Shown here in pieces: positions 1 through 11,479 of a DNA stretch of 64,000 nucleotides. This DNA is from Asterella californica (lineage: Eukaryota; Streptophyta; Marchantiopsida; Marchantiales; Aytoniaceae), in the NCBI GenBank assembly GCA_036924285.1, contig JAYKYS010000007.1, positions 11,656,001 through 11,720,000 on the forward strand, in the 5' to 3' direction. Under the pieces are notes generated by a model. The model was not told the DNA's origin. It did not search any database and worked only from the letters and a program-made list of their open reading frames with translations. A program made the translations under genes and the position numbers. The number at the start of each line of letters is the position of its first letter. The first letter of the stretch is position 1.

Positions 1-1420
1 AAGCAAGGTTCTGGCGTAAACTGTACATGATGGTGCACTTAAGGACACTAATGTTCAAAGATTCACCTAATTGTCCATAACCGAGTGATCGTTCAACTTC
101 AAGAATCCGTCCACAGTGTGGTGTCCGTGTGTGTGGACCCTGTAAATTAGCGATGCGACAACCATTCCAGATCCGAGAATTCTTTGGATTAGCTGTAACG
201 ATATAAACTAGGTTGTGCTGCAACCAGTCGGTTTGACATCAACAATTCTATGAAATTTGGCGACATATCATGAAAGATGTGCAGGACATTTCCCTCACTT
301 TACATTGAAGAGTTGCTGTCCAAAATCAGGTCTTGATGGTTATTTTCATGAGTCAAATGTAGTCTGCCTACACTTCGGAAATAGTAGCCCGCTGGAAGGT
401 GAGATGATTTTAGTGAGCAGAAAATGGAGACTTGTGACTACCTCTAGACATCGGTATCTTGCTATACTTTTATCGTTTATCTGCAAGTCGAACTTGTTTG
501 GATGAGTAAGTCTTCCACGAGAGCAGAAAGTCGCTGAGCTGCTGTGGTCTTTTCTGACCTAAATGAAATGAAAGAAAAACCAGACGATGTGTCAGTCAGG
601 ACAGGGGCAGTGTTCTAATTTTTCGGTGTACGATATAGGAGTATGTATAGATCTGATTTCGTTCGTAAAATTTTTGGTGCTATTCTACGGAGGATTTGCC
701 TGATCGAACCTGGCGTGAACAGTCCCTTCCGCAGTCTCTATCTTGAGGGGACTGAAACAGCTTATTACCGCCGCATTAGATGTAAGTTACACGTCACCGT
801 TACATCTCAGCGGCATGTCACTTTCAGCGGCGAGTGTGAACTCACATTCTTCTTTTTAAGTAGTCCATTTTCTTTGTTCACACACATGTGTGTCCATTTT
901 CACATGTCAGGTTAACATTTAGTCCATTCTAGGTTTGAATCCGAGGAGTGGTATACTTGCGACATGTCAAAATTGCATCAGATCTTCACACTAAATGTTG
1001 GATCGGGAAGCGTAGCACGTTCATCCACATAGCATCCAAGCGAGCGTTGAAATAAATAGAAAACTACTTTTCTGCACATATGGTATGGAAATTTCGCCCC
1101 AACCTGAATTGCGTCTGATTTCTGTTCTTTTGGCGATTAAGGGTGCCTACTTGGCAACATCGGAACGTCCAACATTCAGGGAAAGGGTTTTCATGTTTAT
1201 CAATCTTACTACATACACCTTCTACAGCCAGATAGTCTACATATTCCTAGACATAGTTTTCACGTGCAACAATATGACAAGTGATAAATTTGACGTGGAA
1301 GATCGAGAGTGGAAGGAGTAAGACAAAAGCCAAGAGTTGTGACGGAGATAGGTTAAGTGGTTTGGGATGATGTTTTGGACCTGGGAGGTTAATGATTTTA
1401 GGCCGATAAGGGTATTGGTA
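1..1420. other. No recognisable gene; intergenic DNA
   Basis: I read both strands and found only short chance reading frames without a recognisable motif. The stretch ends where similarity to the gag relic begins. Confidence 0.5.
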
Positions 1421-1423
1421 CAA

Positions 1424-2330
1424 TCTTGGTTAGGAGTGCAGTTGGATTTAGTAGCTGCAAAAATATTTCAAGCTTTTCTTTTTATTCTTACAATAACAGA
1501 AAATTTGTGAAAAAGAAAGATTTGGGTATGAAGTTGCTTCAAATGGTGACGCACAAGCTAGTTCAGTTCGATGAGAGGGACGTCTCAAAATATTTGAGAA
1601 TTTATGAGAAGAAAGTGGAATAGAATCACGTAGAGGAGATAGAGATGATTGAGACAACACGTGAAGTGTTCAATAAAACGATTTGGAGAGAACTGAGAGA
1701 TCTTCTCACAAGCACTTAAGGAGAAATATTTCTTGGAAGATTTCGACCGAGTGATCAAAAAATTATTTTTAGGATGCGTCAAACGACTCAATAAAACGTT
1801 ACAACATATTGAGTTATAAAGGAGTTTGAAAAACAACTTTCTCGTCTTTCTAGAGTGAATATCTTGTCACTAAAAACCTACAAGAAAGAGTTGTTTCTGC
1901 AAGCTGTAAACAAAACATTGCAAGAAATGTTAGAAATACTATTGGAGCATAGATAGGACAAAGAATGATTGACGAAAAATTAGAAGGTTGTGCAAGAAGT
2001 TATTATCTTCTTGCAAAAAAAGAGCATACACAAGATAGGATCGTGACTAAGAGGTCAATACCAACATCGACGATTACCACACCTGCTTGTGTGATTTCTG
2101 TGGTTCAGTCTCCAGATGTGGTTACCAAAGAGAAGTACAGAATGCTAAGGATGAATAATATGCAGGTTATGAGTGTTAGGTTGGAAGGGAAAGAAACTAC
2201 CATGACTAAACTTGTGTCCAACTTAGTTTGAATATAACGCTGTATTTGGTGTGATAGAATTGATCATCAACGAGAATACTGCAAAGATTTTACAGTTGAT
2301 GAATTAAAATCAAAACTAATCTTTAAAATT
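1424..2330 (+). pseudogene. Retroelement gag relic, copy 1, with CCHC zinc knuckle
   Basis: Translation in shifting frames matches the better preserved relic at 31.85-32.88 kb. Shared pieces include a VQLD start near 1436, FDERDVSKYLR near 1567-1600, FSQAL-E-YFL and DRV--K-FLG near 1700-1775, and a zinc knuckle CIWCDRIDHQREYC at 2241-2282. The knuckle is exactly C-x2-C-x4-H-x4-C, the nucleic-acid-binding motif of retroelement Gag nucleocapsid domains. Many stops and frameshifts separate the blocks, so it is not functional. No protease, reverse transcriptase or integrase follows; the sequence turns AT-rich after 2300. The family (Ty3 or Ty1 type) is not decidable from gag alone. Calling it a Gag relic rests on the knuckle plus the repeat relationship; more decayed than copy 2. 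Confidence 0.6.
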
Positions 2331-2334
2331 TTTT

Positions 2335-5300
2335 ATTAAATAATTACCAAAAAGTTTTCCTCTCAATCCGCAGTCAGAAATTTAGCCAGCGCAATATACA
2401 GAGACAGCCTACCGGTACGGTAGAAGCGCTGCTGTCACCCATCATTATCACTCGATTCTTCTCCAACGATTGCGCCAAGTCACAGGTAGACTGTTGCGAG
2501 GGTACACACACTTTATGATGTGAAGGACGAAGGAGACGGTGGTGCAAGATGCAAAGTAAAACATCAACAATCATATGTGTAGACTGTTCTTTCTCTACAT
2601 GCCAAGGAGTCTTCAAGCAGCATGTAGTCAACAAAAGTAGTAAGGACCCGAGAGTGTTGATTTTTCGTTTTCGGATACTCGATGGGTGGTGCCGGCTGCT
2701 GACTCGAGCTGAGCTCTTGCATAGACTCTACGATTTCCTTCTGTTTCGTAGGTCAACTTTCCACAAAGGAAAGGAGAAAACGAATGAATTACTTGTTCCG
2801 TTCATGTTTCACGAGTTACGAAAGGTGGGAGCCAAGCGACTTCCCTGCACCGCAGAGGCAGGCCCAGCAAATTACCTTTAATTTGCTGCCGTTTTTTGAC
2901 GATTTACAGACTACTGTGTTCATTCACCAGCGATTTTTTGCAAATTCCGAGTACTTTTCACTCCTTTAGTTAGTTTGAGACAGAAATTATCCGACGCATT
3001 CTCTACTTGTCTTGCATTTTTAGAAAAGTTGACTGGGCACATTACACGGGATGCAGGATCTAGGCTGGCGCTGCGCAGAGGGAGGCTCTTGATGTTCGCG
3101 ACGTTTGTAGGGAACGTCAGAAAATCCTGTTGCCTGCCGACACTAAGCTTTCCGACACTATAGTCTAGAACTGGAATGCAAGCGCAAGACTGGGAAATGT
3201 GACTGTATACCGAGTCGTTAACCCACACGTTATACAGTCACATTTCCCAGAGGAACGGTAACGGAACGGTCCCTTTATAAATCGCTCCCGATAGTCACAC
3301 GGTTTATAAGGACACTTGAGGTGCAAAAATACAAACAGATGTAGATTAAAACCAGCTCAATTTAGTGAACAACAAATAAAATATATTCATTAACATAGTG
3401 AATACAGATGAACTAAATCTATTAATTTCGCCCGAATGGTCGGTTTACATATCAAGATTACCATAATGATAATGTCCACGTCCTTTCACTTTGTTCACTT
3501 TCAGTCTAGAATCTTGAAGCAGGATACCATAGTATAATACTAGTACCGTGAATGATTCTTCGGGATCCAAAACTCGTGAAGAAAATCATACCGTTACCCG
3601 AGACGGGTTAGTTTAGCGCCTAAAGTAAAGGAGCGTTTATCTTGATATCGGGATTACATCTATGTAATCACAAAGCTTTTGTTTACTTGGTTAATTAATT
3701 TGATCATATATGTATAGTCACGACTCACAAGCGTTTAATTATAGGAATCACAATATCCAATGTCACCGATTGTGATTATAACGCGGTGGTTACTCTACTT
3801 GGCCAAGTACGGCCTCTGAAACACGGAATTCTCGAGTACTGTTCGAACCCCGAATGACGGAGAGGACAGTTCCCTCACAGTGTCCAGCAACGTACAGCGA
3901 AGATGCAGTGCTACTGCTACACCTACAACAAAGCGAGGCATGAACGAGGCATTATCACTCGTGCCCTTGGTGTTGTCTTCAACTTTCATCTGGATATGAG
4001 CTTTCATCTCAGTCGCATTCGCAGTAGGTGAATATACTAAACTGATCGTTAGTTCAGATCCACAATACTGTATATCTCACTTATCGTCCCTACCCACTCC
4101 GACTGTTCAGTAGGGAAAACACTGTTGCTGCACCGGGGAGAAACATATGGAGTCACGTGCTTGAGAAGCCCTCCCTGTAGGTTCGTACGACGTTCGAGCA
4201 TATTAACTGTGGGTTCGGGGCTCAGATCCCCTAACGGTGGTACCAAAAAAACAAAAAAGAGTCGCACTGTACCTGTAAGCTTGCAGTAGTTGCCTCCACT
4301 TCTCCAGTTCCATGTGATTTTTATGTTTCCCTATGTAAATGGTATTAACGCTTATGCTTACTTCTCTCCTACAAGTAAGAAGCTTAAGTGATGTTCCCGT
4401 GAGCTCACAAGGGAACCTGCTACACTAGCATTGAGTTTACAGGAATTGCTTGTTGAGGTTTCTGTTACAGGTCCCACTGACGTATTCTCATGCGATATGG
4501 ATATTATCACGGGACAGAACCTCCCTCTCTTGCGCTTAAGGAACTCTCTGTCCCGCCTGTATCATGAGACTTGTATTCACGCAAAAGCACGACCCTCAGG
4601 TCCAAATGGCGAAAAGCAAAATATGTAGAAATGGTCCAAGAGAGTAGTCAAACCTAGAAACCTATTGGCTTCGAGGGCTACTGTCGAGAATTCTCTCTGT
4701 GTTCAACGTGGCTGTGCATCTGAACACCTTAAGTAAACTCAGATATTTCACAGAGATATTTATAGTCCTACTGGAGAGACTGAAAACTGGCGACGACGAA
4801 AGAATCTAAGGGTCTACATATGAAGCTGTGAGATTCATCATCTGTTTTGATAGTTCGTTTGAGCCACCTACGCTTGAAGTTCTCTAAATTTCGACTCTAC
4901 ACAGGAAGACGGCAAAGTTAACAAGAATATGCTGCAGGTTATACCCTCTGTCTTATGAGCACTGATTAGGTTCTATAACTAAGACTGCAGTGCACCGCCT
5001 ATACAGCATCTATAGTTGTGGACTTTCAACATCCGAACATTCACGACTCGACACAGTAAAGGAATTCCGAGGATAAGCTTCCACAGTTGTAACGGGTACC
5101 CACCGGTTTATAGGAAGAGTTCAGCAGGAAGGCAATACTTGTAGTGGACAGAATCAACAGACCTTAAGTTTATCTCTTCGGTCTCCTTATCGTGATAATG
5201 AGGTCTGTCTGAAACGACGGCAAGGTGAAAGTTCACTGTTCCAAGAGGAGAAAAGAATCGGAGCAGAAACTGATAAACTCTCTTGTCAAACTCGAACCGA

Positions 5301-6999
5301 AAGCCACGTGGTGAAACTGCGTGTCCTCCACTCAGTTGTTGTTCCATACATCCGCTTCCACATCTTCACGTCGGGATCACAGCAGTGCCCACACGGTCCG
5401 CTTAGCTACGTAGGAGCAGGACTCTTGGAGAGTTTGACAGTCAAAGACACTGAACTCGGACGTTGACAAGAACAAACCATCCGATTGCTGGGATCGACGA
5501 GGGTTATACGTTTCATACTACGCCTAGACAACGGTGAGGGGAGCATCCTGCCCGACAAGCAAGGAGTGGATCCTCCTTCAGAAAGTCTGTTTTGTTTGCA
5601 TCGACACTACGTGCTCGAGGGAGGAAAGCAGTTTTCCAGCTTTCGCTGTTCTTGCCTTCTTCTTACAGTTCATTTACCGTGATCATCTTCCACAGTGCGG
5701 CAGAAGATCCACCATCGCACGTGCTTGAACAGGTGTCTCCGGCGTCCACGTAGCACAATCTCGGAACAAGGTGAGAAAGGCAAAGTTGCCTTCGGATGAC
5801 TCGAGCTTACTGGTTGCTGTAAGGATGGAAAATCTGAACTTGCAGTCAAATCACATAATGGCTATACCGCAGTGGCCAATAAGAGTTCAAATTCCAGTGT
5901 CTGCTTGTCCTTGACGAAAGGAATGTCGAGAACAGCAACGATGTCAGTTGAAACTTGCCTACCTAATAATGGAAAGATTTTATCCTGCTTAGAGGAAATA
6001 GACCACTGTCCAAAAGAATCCCCGAAGGGCCGAAGTCAAGAAACTCACGTCTTTCACTCATTCATTCTCCTTCCGGCAATAAGAAAGTAAAGTCCGTGTG
6101 ACTGCGAGTCCACCTTCCATTTCGTTCCTCTTTGCTGATCATTCTGGTGGAGGAAAGCAACATCAGAAACTTCCAAGATATAGCAGATACATTTTCAAAT
6201 CAACAACTCTGTTTGACCTGGAAACGAACCACCATCAACTTGCAAGCAGGAACCAAGAAACCTGTGATTCAGACTCGTGGATGAGGATAATGAGTGTCGT
6301 TGTTATGGAGAGACTTTTGTTATTAGATTATAATTTCTGAAGGTGGCGTTACACCTACGGATTTATAATGACAGATGATGATGTTGTTGTGAAAGAACTG
6401 GCAAAAGGAAAACCAGCGGCAGTTCATCCTTTGACCTAATCATGACCTTGAAGGTATTGATGGTGAGAGTGGAAACATGCGTGAAATATCTGCGCAGCGA
6501 GCAAACGCGGTGAAAGTTCCTGGAGTATAGGTAGAGATGATGGAACAAGAGCTAGGTAACTCAGGTAAGATTTGGGAACATGGTGTCTTCAACTTAGGTT
6601 CTTTTGTCTTGAGATAGTAACCGGACAATAGATTGTTACCACATTTAGACAGATCTACTGATTCTGCTCCTTACCCAGAAAAAGTCCGGAGCTTCACGAT
6701 ACGTATTGTCCCCGGTCAAACTTCTGACAGTGGTAGTCTCCTAATGGACATCGGGTTCGCAGTCATCGCAGCGGGAACGTGCTCCGCAGAGAAACAGGAG
6801 GCAGCCGCCTGCCCGGCAACTTGCTGTTCGGTATTGTTAGTGCGCACTGCGCTGTAGTGCAGCCCGCAAGATCCAGCTGTAACTCGGCGTGAGAATAGAG
6901 ACTCCCAGTCAACTCCCCCCCCTTCCCCCCCACCCTTATACTCGTTGTGCTTCGGTTGGATTAACTCTTGTGGCAATTTTCACTTCATGTTAAACTTTA
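2335..6999. other. No recognisable gene; intergenic DNA with one perfect hairpin
   Basis: Only short reading frames without known motifs. The stretch contains the perfect inverted repeat at 3190-3250, listed separately, and a C-rich run near 6917-6950. I saw no domain signature on either strand. Confidence 0.45.
3190..3250. repeat. Perfect 20-bp inverted repeat, 21-nt loop
   Basis: The arm at 3190-3209 is exactly complementary to the arm at 3231-3250 (CTGGGAAATGTGACTGTATA and its reverse complement), with a 21-nt loop. A transcript of either strand would form a long uninterrupted stem. No coding frame spans it. It could be a small MITE end pair, a small-RNA precursor or a recombination relic; the sequence does not decide. 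Confidence 0.85.
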
Positions 7000-7053
7000 G
7001 CAACTTCAACCGTTGCTATACATGGAAGTCCATCATGGTTCCGGTCTTGCAAG

Positions 7054-7101
7054 TTGCAACATCCTCTGCTCGAGACTCGAATTGAGCAGAGGATGTTGCA
7101 A
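7054..7101. repeat. Perfect 18-bp inverted repeat, 12-nt loop
   Basis: The arm at 7054-7071 (TTGCAACATCCTCTGCTC) is the exact reverse complement of 7084-7101. The 12-nt loop contains a further partial palindrome. It lies in apparently non-coding DNA. Confidence 0.85.
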
Positions 7102-10100
7102 TCCTGCTGACCAAAGGAGCTGGGAACTTTTCACCCTACGTTATATTTTACTAAACATGTATGCCAAGAAACTTAACTCTGAAATGATAATAACTTTTTC
7201 ATTCCAACAAGTCGATAAGAGTTGTCCATATCACAATAAGTAAAAGCAATACATTTTTGGTATGTACATTTTTTATTTTTTTTTCTGTTTGTTCACCTAT
7301 CATCCAAAAGTCATATGGGCTATTTATACGAACGTTCACTACTATGCACATTTCCTTGCATATTTCAAATTCAAGGGTTTAGTTTACTGTCTAACCCTTC
7401 CGTTGAGAAGGGTTAGGCAATAATCTAAACTGCCAAAAAAGAAGAAGTTTAGTTCATTAGTTCTCTATGTGAACTATACAGCAGAGTTGGAGTTACGTGA
7501 CATGTCTACCTCATGGTTCAATTCGTCATATGTCACAATGTGTCAAGAAATCACATTGCATATTTCTTTTGTGACTGAAATCAAGCACAATCACATTCGT
7601 TCGATCATGTATCCAGATTCATGTAGGACCGAGATTCATGTTCCACTGTTGATGTTAAACTGGTATTACGTATCTACATTCATATTCTACTCAACACTAT
7701 CCTCGAGATCGCAATTTTTTCTCGCTGTTTCTTCGAGATCACACTTTTTCCTTCAAATAGCTCTCACGTCAAACTCAGATGGGAAAAATGTATCAAGAAT
7801 TTCATTCACTTCTTCTTCACAATTATTAATCAACCGGCCACGTCGAACTCTAATCCTCGCCAATCCCACACTAAGATTTAGCTCCTATTTTACACGCTTG
7901 TCTCTTATCGTCCCCTTGGGATAGGTGCACTTTCGATGCATATTATATTCACTAACTATCGTATTTAATTTCCAGCTAAAAAAGGATTACTTCTAGACTT
8001 ATTATAACTATTTTGTGCAAGGTTTACATTATGAGATCATCATAACATGTGAAATAACATTGATGTTTGCTTTAGCTTGTCACTATGGTATCTGAATCTC
8101 ATTATTTCCATATGATGTCATAAATTCATCGATTAGAGCTTTACCATCGTACCTCACTGTGGCTTTTGCGTTTCATGGATGAATTTATTTTTCTTGCACG
8201 AGGAATTACTTTCATTACAAATAGCTTATGTCGTGCTGAACTGATTAACAATCAATTCCACAATGTGAACTTTAGGAGACGAGGCGTTCCTAGTTGTAAG
8301 CGCCAAAGGGAAAAAATGGAAAACTCTTACATCGGAATCCTCGAGTATTTCGGGAATTAGGTAGTGTAAAACATTTAAGATTGAAGATTTTGTGAGTAGG
8401 TAGTATGGATTTTCAAATCTGCATGAATGTTATGTGCATCTTTATGAGTGGGCAAAGACGTTTTCTATAGAGCACATGACTTATTTATCTCTTCATATGC
8501 ATTAGATTTATATGGCGACATACTATATAAGTCGTGCATAAGCAGAGGTGATATATATATTTTTTATCATCATGATCAGAAGCAGTGAAGAATCAGATAT
8601 GATTTGATTAATGTTAGATAGTTTCTTATCATATATCTTATTTTTTGTCCAAAATGTTAACAATGGTGATCGTAGGAGAAGCAAACATACCAAAAATGGA
8701 CTCAAAATAGTTTCAACCAATGAATAAAGATTGTTGTCGGTCGATCTTGAATTTATCCAAACAAGATGATGTTAAATCTTTTGAGGACGATTTGATCATG
8801 TTTGTGTTACAAGTCAAGAAATGATCGGTAAATTTTACTCTCCTACCAACATCCAAGACCTTGTGCGTGCAATTGAGAGATCATCAAAGCTCGTAGAAAA
8901 GAGAGACATGTGAAAGGTGAAATTCTTCAGCATTCTTTCAGTATTATGAAGGCTTAGGAAAGATCTTCGGTAGGAAGATGAAAGATCCTTGATATTCCAG
9001 AGTTCGAGTTGTTGGTGGAAACAATTTTGAGAAGCAGTAATGCAAGGCTAGAAGAAAAGCATCAAAATTGATTCTATTGATTTTTTCTTTGGATCAATCG
9101 ATTCGCTTCCATAACTCAGTACAAAGATTAACTTTTGGATGAGTTACTTCAACATTACAATCTTTTGTATCTAAGGTGTTAAGGAATTGAGATGAAACTG
9201 GTGAAAACTTCTAAGAGATCGAGACTCCATATGGTACAGTTTTATTATGAACAAGAACTGTAAGATTAATTTGGCCCATTGTGCAACAGAAAATCTTTGT
9301 CGTAATATCGATTATTAGATCCAAGATGTTTTTGGGAAATGAGACATATCTCATATGAAAAGCATGCTTATTCTCATCCGACGTGTTTGTTTGTTCAATT
9401 GGAGTTTTATTGCTTTCCGGAGGTAATTATTTTCTACAGAGAACCAATCAACTACCATTGTGGTTTGCTCTGTCATTAAAGATATCCCTTTAACTCATTC
9501 TGAAATGAAAGTCTATCATGTGATAGAAGCATCTCTCTATGAAAATCTGTATTCATGTGGACAATAGAAACATCACTCTAGAAATCGCAATAGAAACACC
9601 CCTCTAGAAATCATTGACTGAAGCTATGTAAGATTCAAACCATCATGGTTAGATATCCGGATGAATTATTTTGCCAATATGGTAGATCACTACATAGGTA
9701 GAAATCATACACTGGAAAGCTTGATTACCACATTTAGTACTCTATGTAAATATTAAAGATAAAAATAAAGAGTAGAAAATAAAATCCCTACTATCATGTT
9801 TACTGCTATGTATTAAAAGAATAAAGATAAAAACAGAATGCAAAATATAAAAGAATATATAGAACCCATGAGGAGAAATTTTAGAAGTACAATGCCTTAG
9901 GATATAGAGAATAAAATATCGTCTTACTTCGGATGAACTGCAACGAAGGTACTTCTCCAATCACTAAGAAGAATTAAACCCCTGATCCATCACTTGTATT
10001 CTTTCGCAACATTTGCACCAAAGGCGGTTGGGAATACTTATTGAGACTTGGCGTAAGATGGAGAAGCTCCTGCTCGAATGCGGATGAATCAAACCCTCAT

Positions 10101-10649
10101 CCATTATTTCTTATTCTTATAAAGAAAAGAGACCAGAAAATGATTTTTGGTTTACAAAAGGACCGGTAGGAGTCAACACACTAGCTGAAATTTACAAAAC
10201 TGATGACTAAAGATATCAAAGAAACGAGGAGAAACTAACTAAAACTAACGCCAAGTTATCATGGTCTAGAAACTATGAAACCTAGACTAGAGTGGAATTG
10301 ACGGAGAGAAGAGTAACACTGGAGCAATGTAGCAAGGAAGCCAGACAAGATAGGCGAAGAGGACTAAGAAATAAAGTCGAGAAGAGAATGAAACTCCTCC
10401 GGACCACCACACCAGCTCTCATGCCATAACAAAGATTAACATAAACAATTGAGAAACTGCAATAAATGATACAATAGATACATCAAAGTAGGATAGAAGA
10501 GGTCAGCATGAGGAGTACCCTCTAGAGGGTCAGAGAAAGAGAGAATTTGATCATAAGATGTTTTGAAGGATGACGATAGCGGGTGTCTCAAGTAGATGTG
10601 AGCTACAAAAGAGGAACCGCCGAGTCCAAAACCACCCCCATATGTGGAG
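7102..10649. other. No recognisable gene; AT-rich, probably decayed retroelement DNA
   Basis: A 151-codon frame at 7469-7924 has no recognisable motif and low-complexity serine/leucine composition; I do not call it. At 8820-8960 a broken frame reads FYSPTNIQDLVRAIERSSKL, faintly like a retroelement Gag segment, but it is too weak to assign. A short hairpin lies at 7391-7416. Confidence 0.4.
7391..7416. repeat. Short hairpin, perfect 10-bp stem, 6-nt loop
   Basis: CTAACCCTTC at 7391-7400 pairs exactly with GAAGGGTTAG at 7407-7416. Weaker complementarity extends outward on both sides. No gene is nearby, so I do not call it a terminator. Confidence 0.6.
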
Positions 10650-10849
10650 ATGGCACTAGACGAGAAGGAGTAAAGTGCTCACTAGGTGACAAAGACTAAG
10701 TTGACACACTCCAAGAGGAGAATAACACAACCATAAAAGATCAACGAGAGAAGGAAAATGCATGAAATAAAAGAAGGCAATCTTTTCATAACCCGAAAAG
10801 AAATGAACACCATACATGTACAAGGTGGATCCAAGCTGGAGAAAAATTA

Positions 10850-11229
10850 TTATCATGGAAGGTCTAGAAGAGACATTCGAAAAAATTAGGAGACTAACAC
10901 CACCACAAGACATCTCAGATGTAGTGTATATGGACCTAGAAGTGGAGATGGTCAAAATCTGACTAGAACAACTCAAACGAGATGTCATTGTACTAGACAT
11001 AGTTGAGTTCTCCACCTCCAGTGATGTACTGATTGACTGAGTGGAAAAGATGACAGTCCAACAATTGAGAGTCAAAATAGTTCAATTACTGATGCTCACC
11101 AAGAAAGTTTTCTTGGTCATTCTAGAGAGCGAGGAGCAACGTAACAAGATCCTTGCATTGACACCATTACATATGAGAGACCAAGAGGTTGAAGCAGTAC
11201 CATGGATGTTATACTATAATAGACGATAG
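10850..11229 (+). pseudogene. DUF4283-like retroelement ORF1/gag relic
   Basis: A broken plus-strand frame reads a weakly conserved first half (QDISDVVYMDLEVEMV near 10,906) followed, after two stops, by KKVFLVILESEEQRNKILAL and MRDQEVEAVPWM (about 11,101-11,211). That order, with a hydrophobic strand, a polar E-R-KIL helix, then a basic/acidic strand ending in PW, resembles the DUF4283 fold found in plant non-LTR retroelement ORF1 and related zinc-knuckle proteins. The frame stops before the second half of the domain. The assignment is by eye and could be wrong; the decay itself is clear. Confidence 0.35.
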
Positions 11230-11272
11230 AAGAAAGTGAAAAGAAGGATTGTCTTGATCCACCAACCAGATG

Positions 11273-11449
11273 TCAATCTCTTGGCTCTTGCTGTTGTGTA
11301 TCTTTTGGAGCTTCCTTTGTGTTGTCTTCCTCTTGTGGATAATCTTTCGCTATGTGACCATGTTGCTTACATTCGATGCATCCTTCCACTTGTACAGGTT
11401 GTGTCACTAGCCCTCTCCCTGCAGAAATCTGACTATGATCACTTTGGAA
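11273..11449 (-). pseudogene. Zinc-knuckle gag/ORF1 fragment on the minus strand
   Basis: The minus strand is open for 58 codons and contains VEGCIECKQHGHIAKDYPQE. The knuckle (11,339-11,380) is C-x2-C-x4-H-x4-Y, a CCHC zinc knuckle with the last cysteine changed to tyrosine. Flanking glycine/arginine before it and acidic, glutamine-rich residues after it fit the tail of a retroelement nucleic-acid-binding protein. Stops bound the fragment on both sides. It sits directly beside the oppositely oriented DUF4283-like relic, which suggests an internal inversion or two unrelated insertions. Confidence 0.5.
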
Positions 11450-11479
11450 TCAGTGCTTCCTTCTCTATCATCATGTAGC

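Noticed and set aside
3841..3860. GTTCGAACCCC, resembling a tRNA T-arm
   Set aside because: No acceptor stem, D-arm or anticodon arm can be folded around it.
7469..7924. 151-codon plus-strand open frame, the longest in the window
   Set aside because: No recognisable motif, repetitive Ser/Leu/Phe text from AT-rich DNA, and no neighbouring exon or splice signal that makes sense.
10656..11075. 139-codon minus-strand frame
   Set aside because: It overlaps the plus-strand DUF4283-like relic, whose text is more protein-like; the minus frame is Ser/Thr-rich chance sequence.
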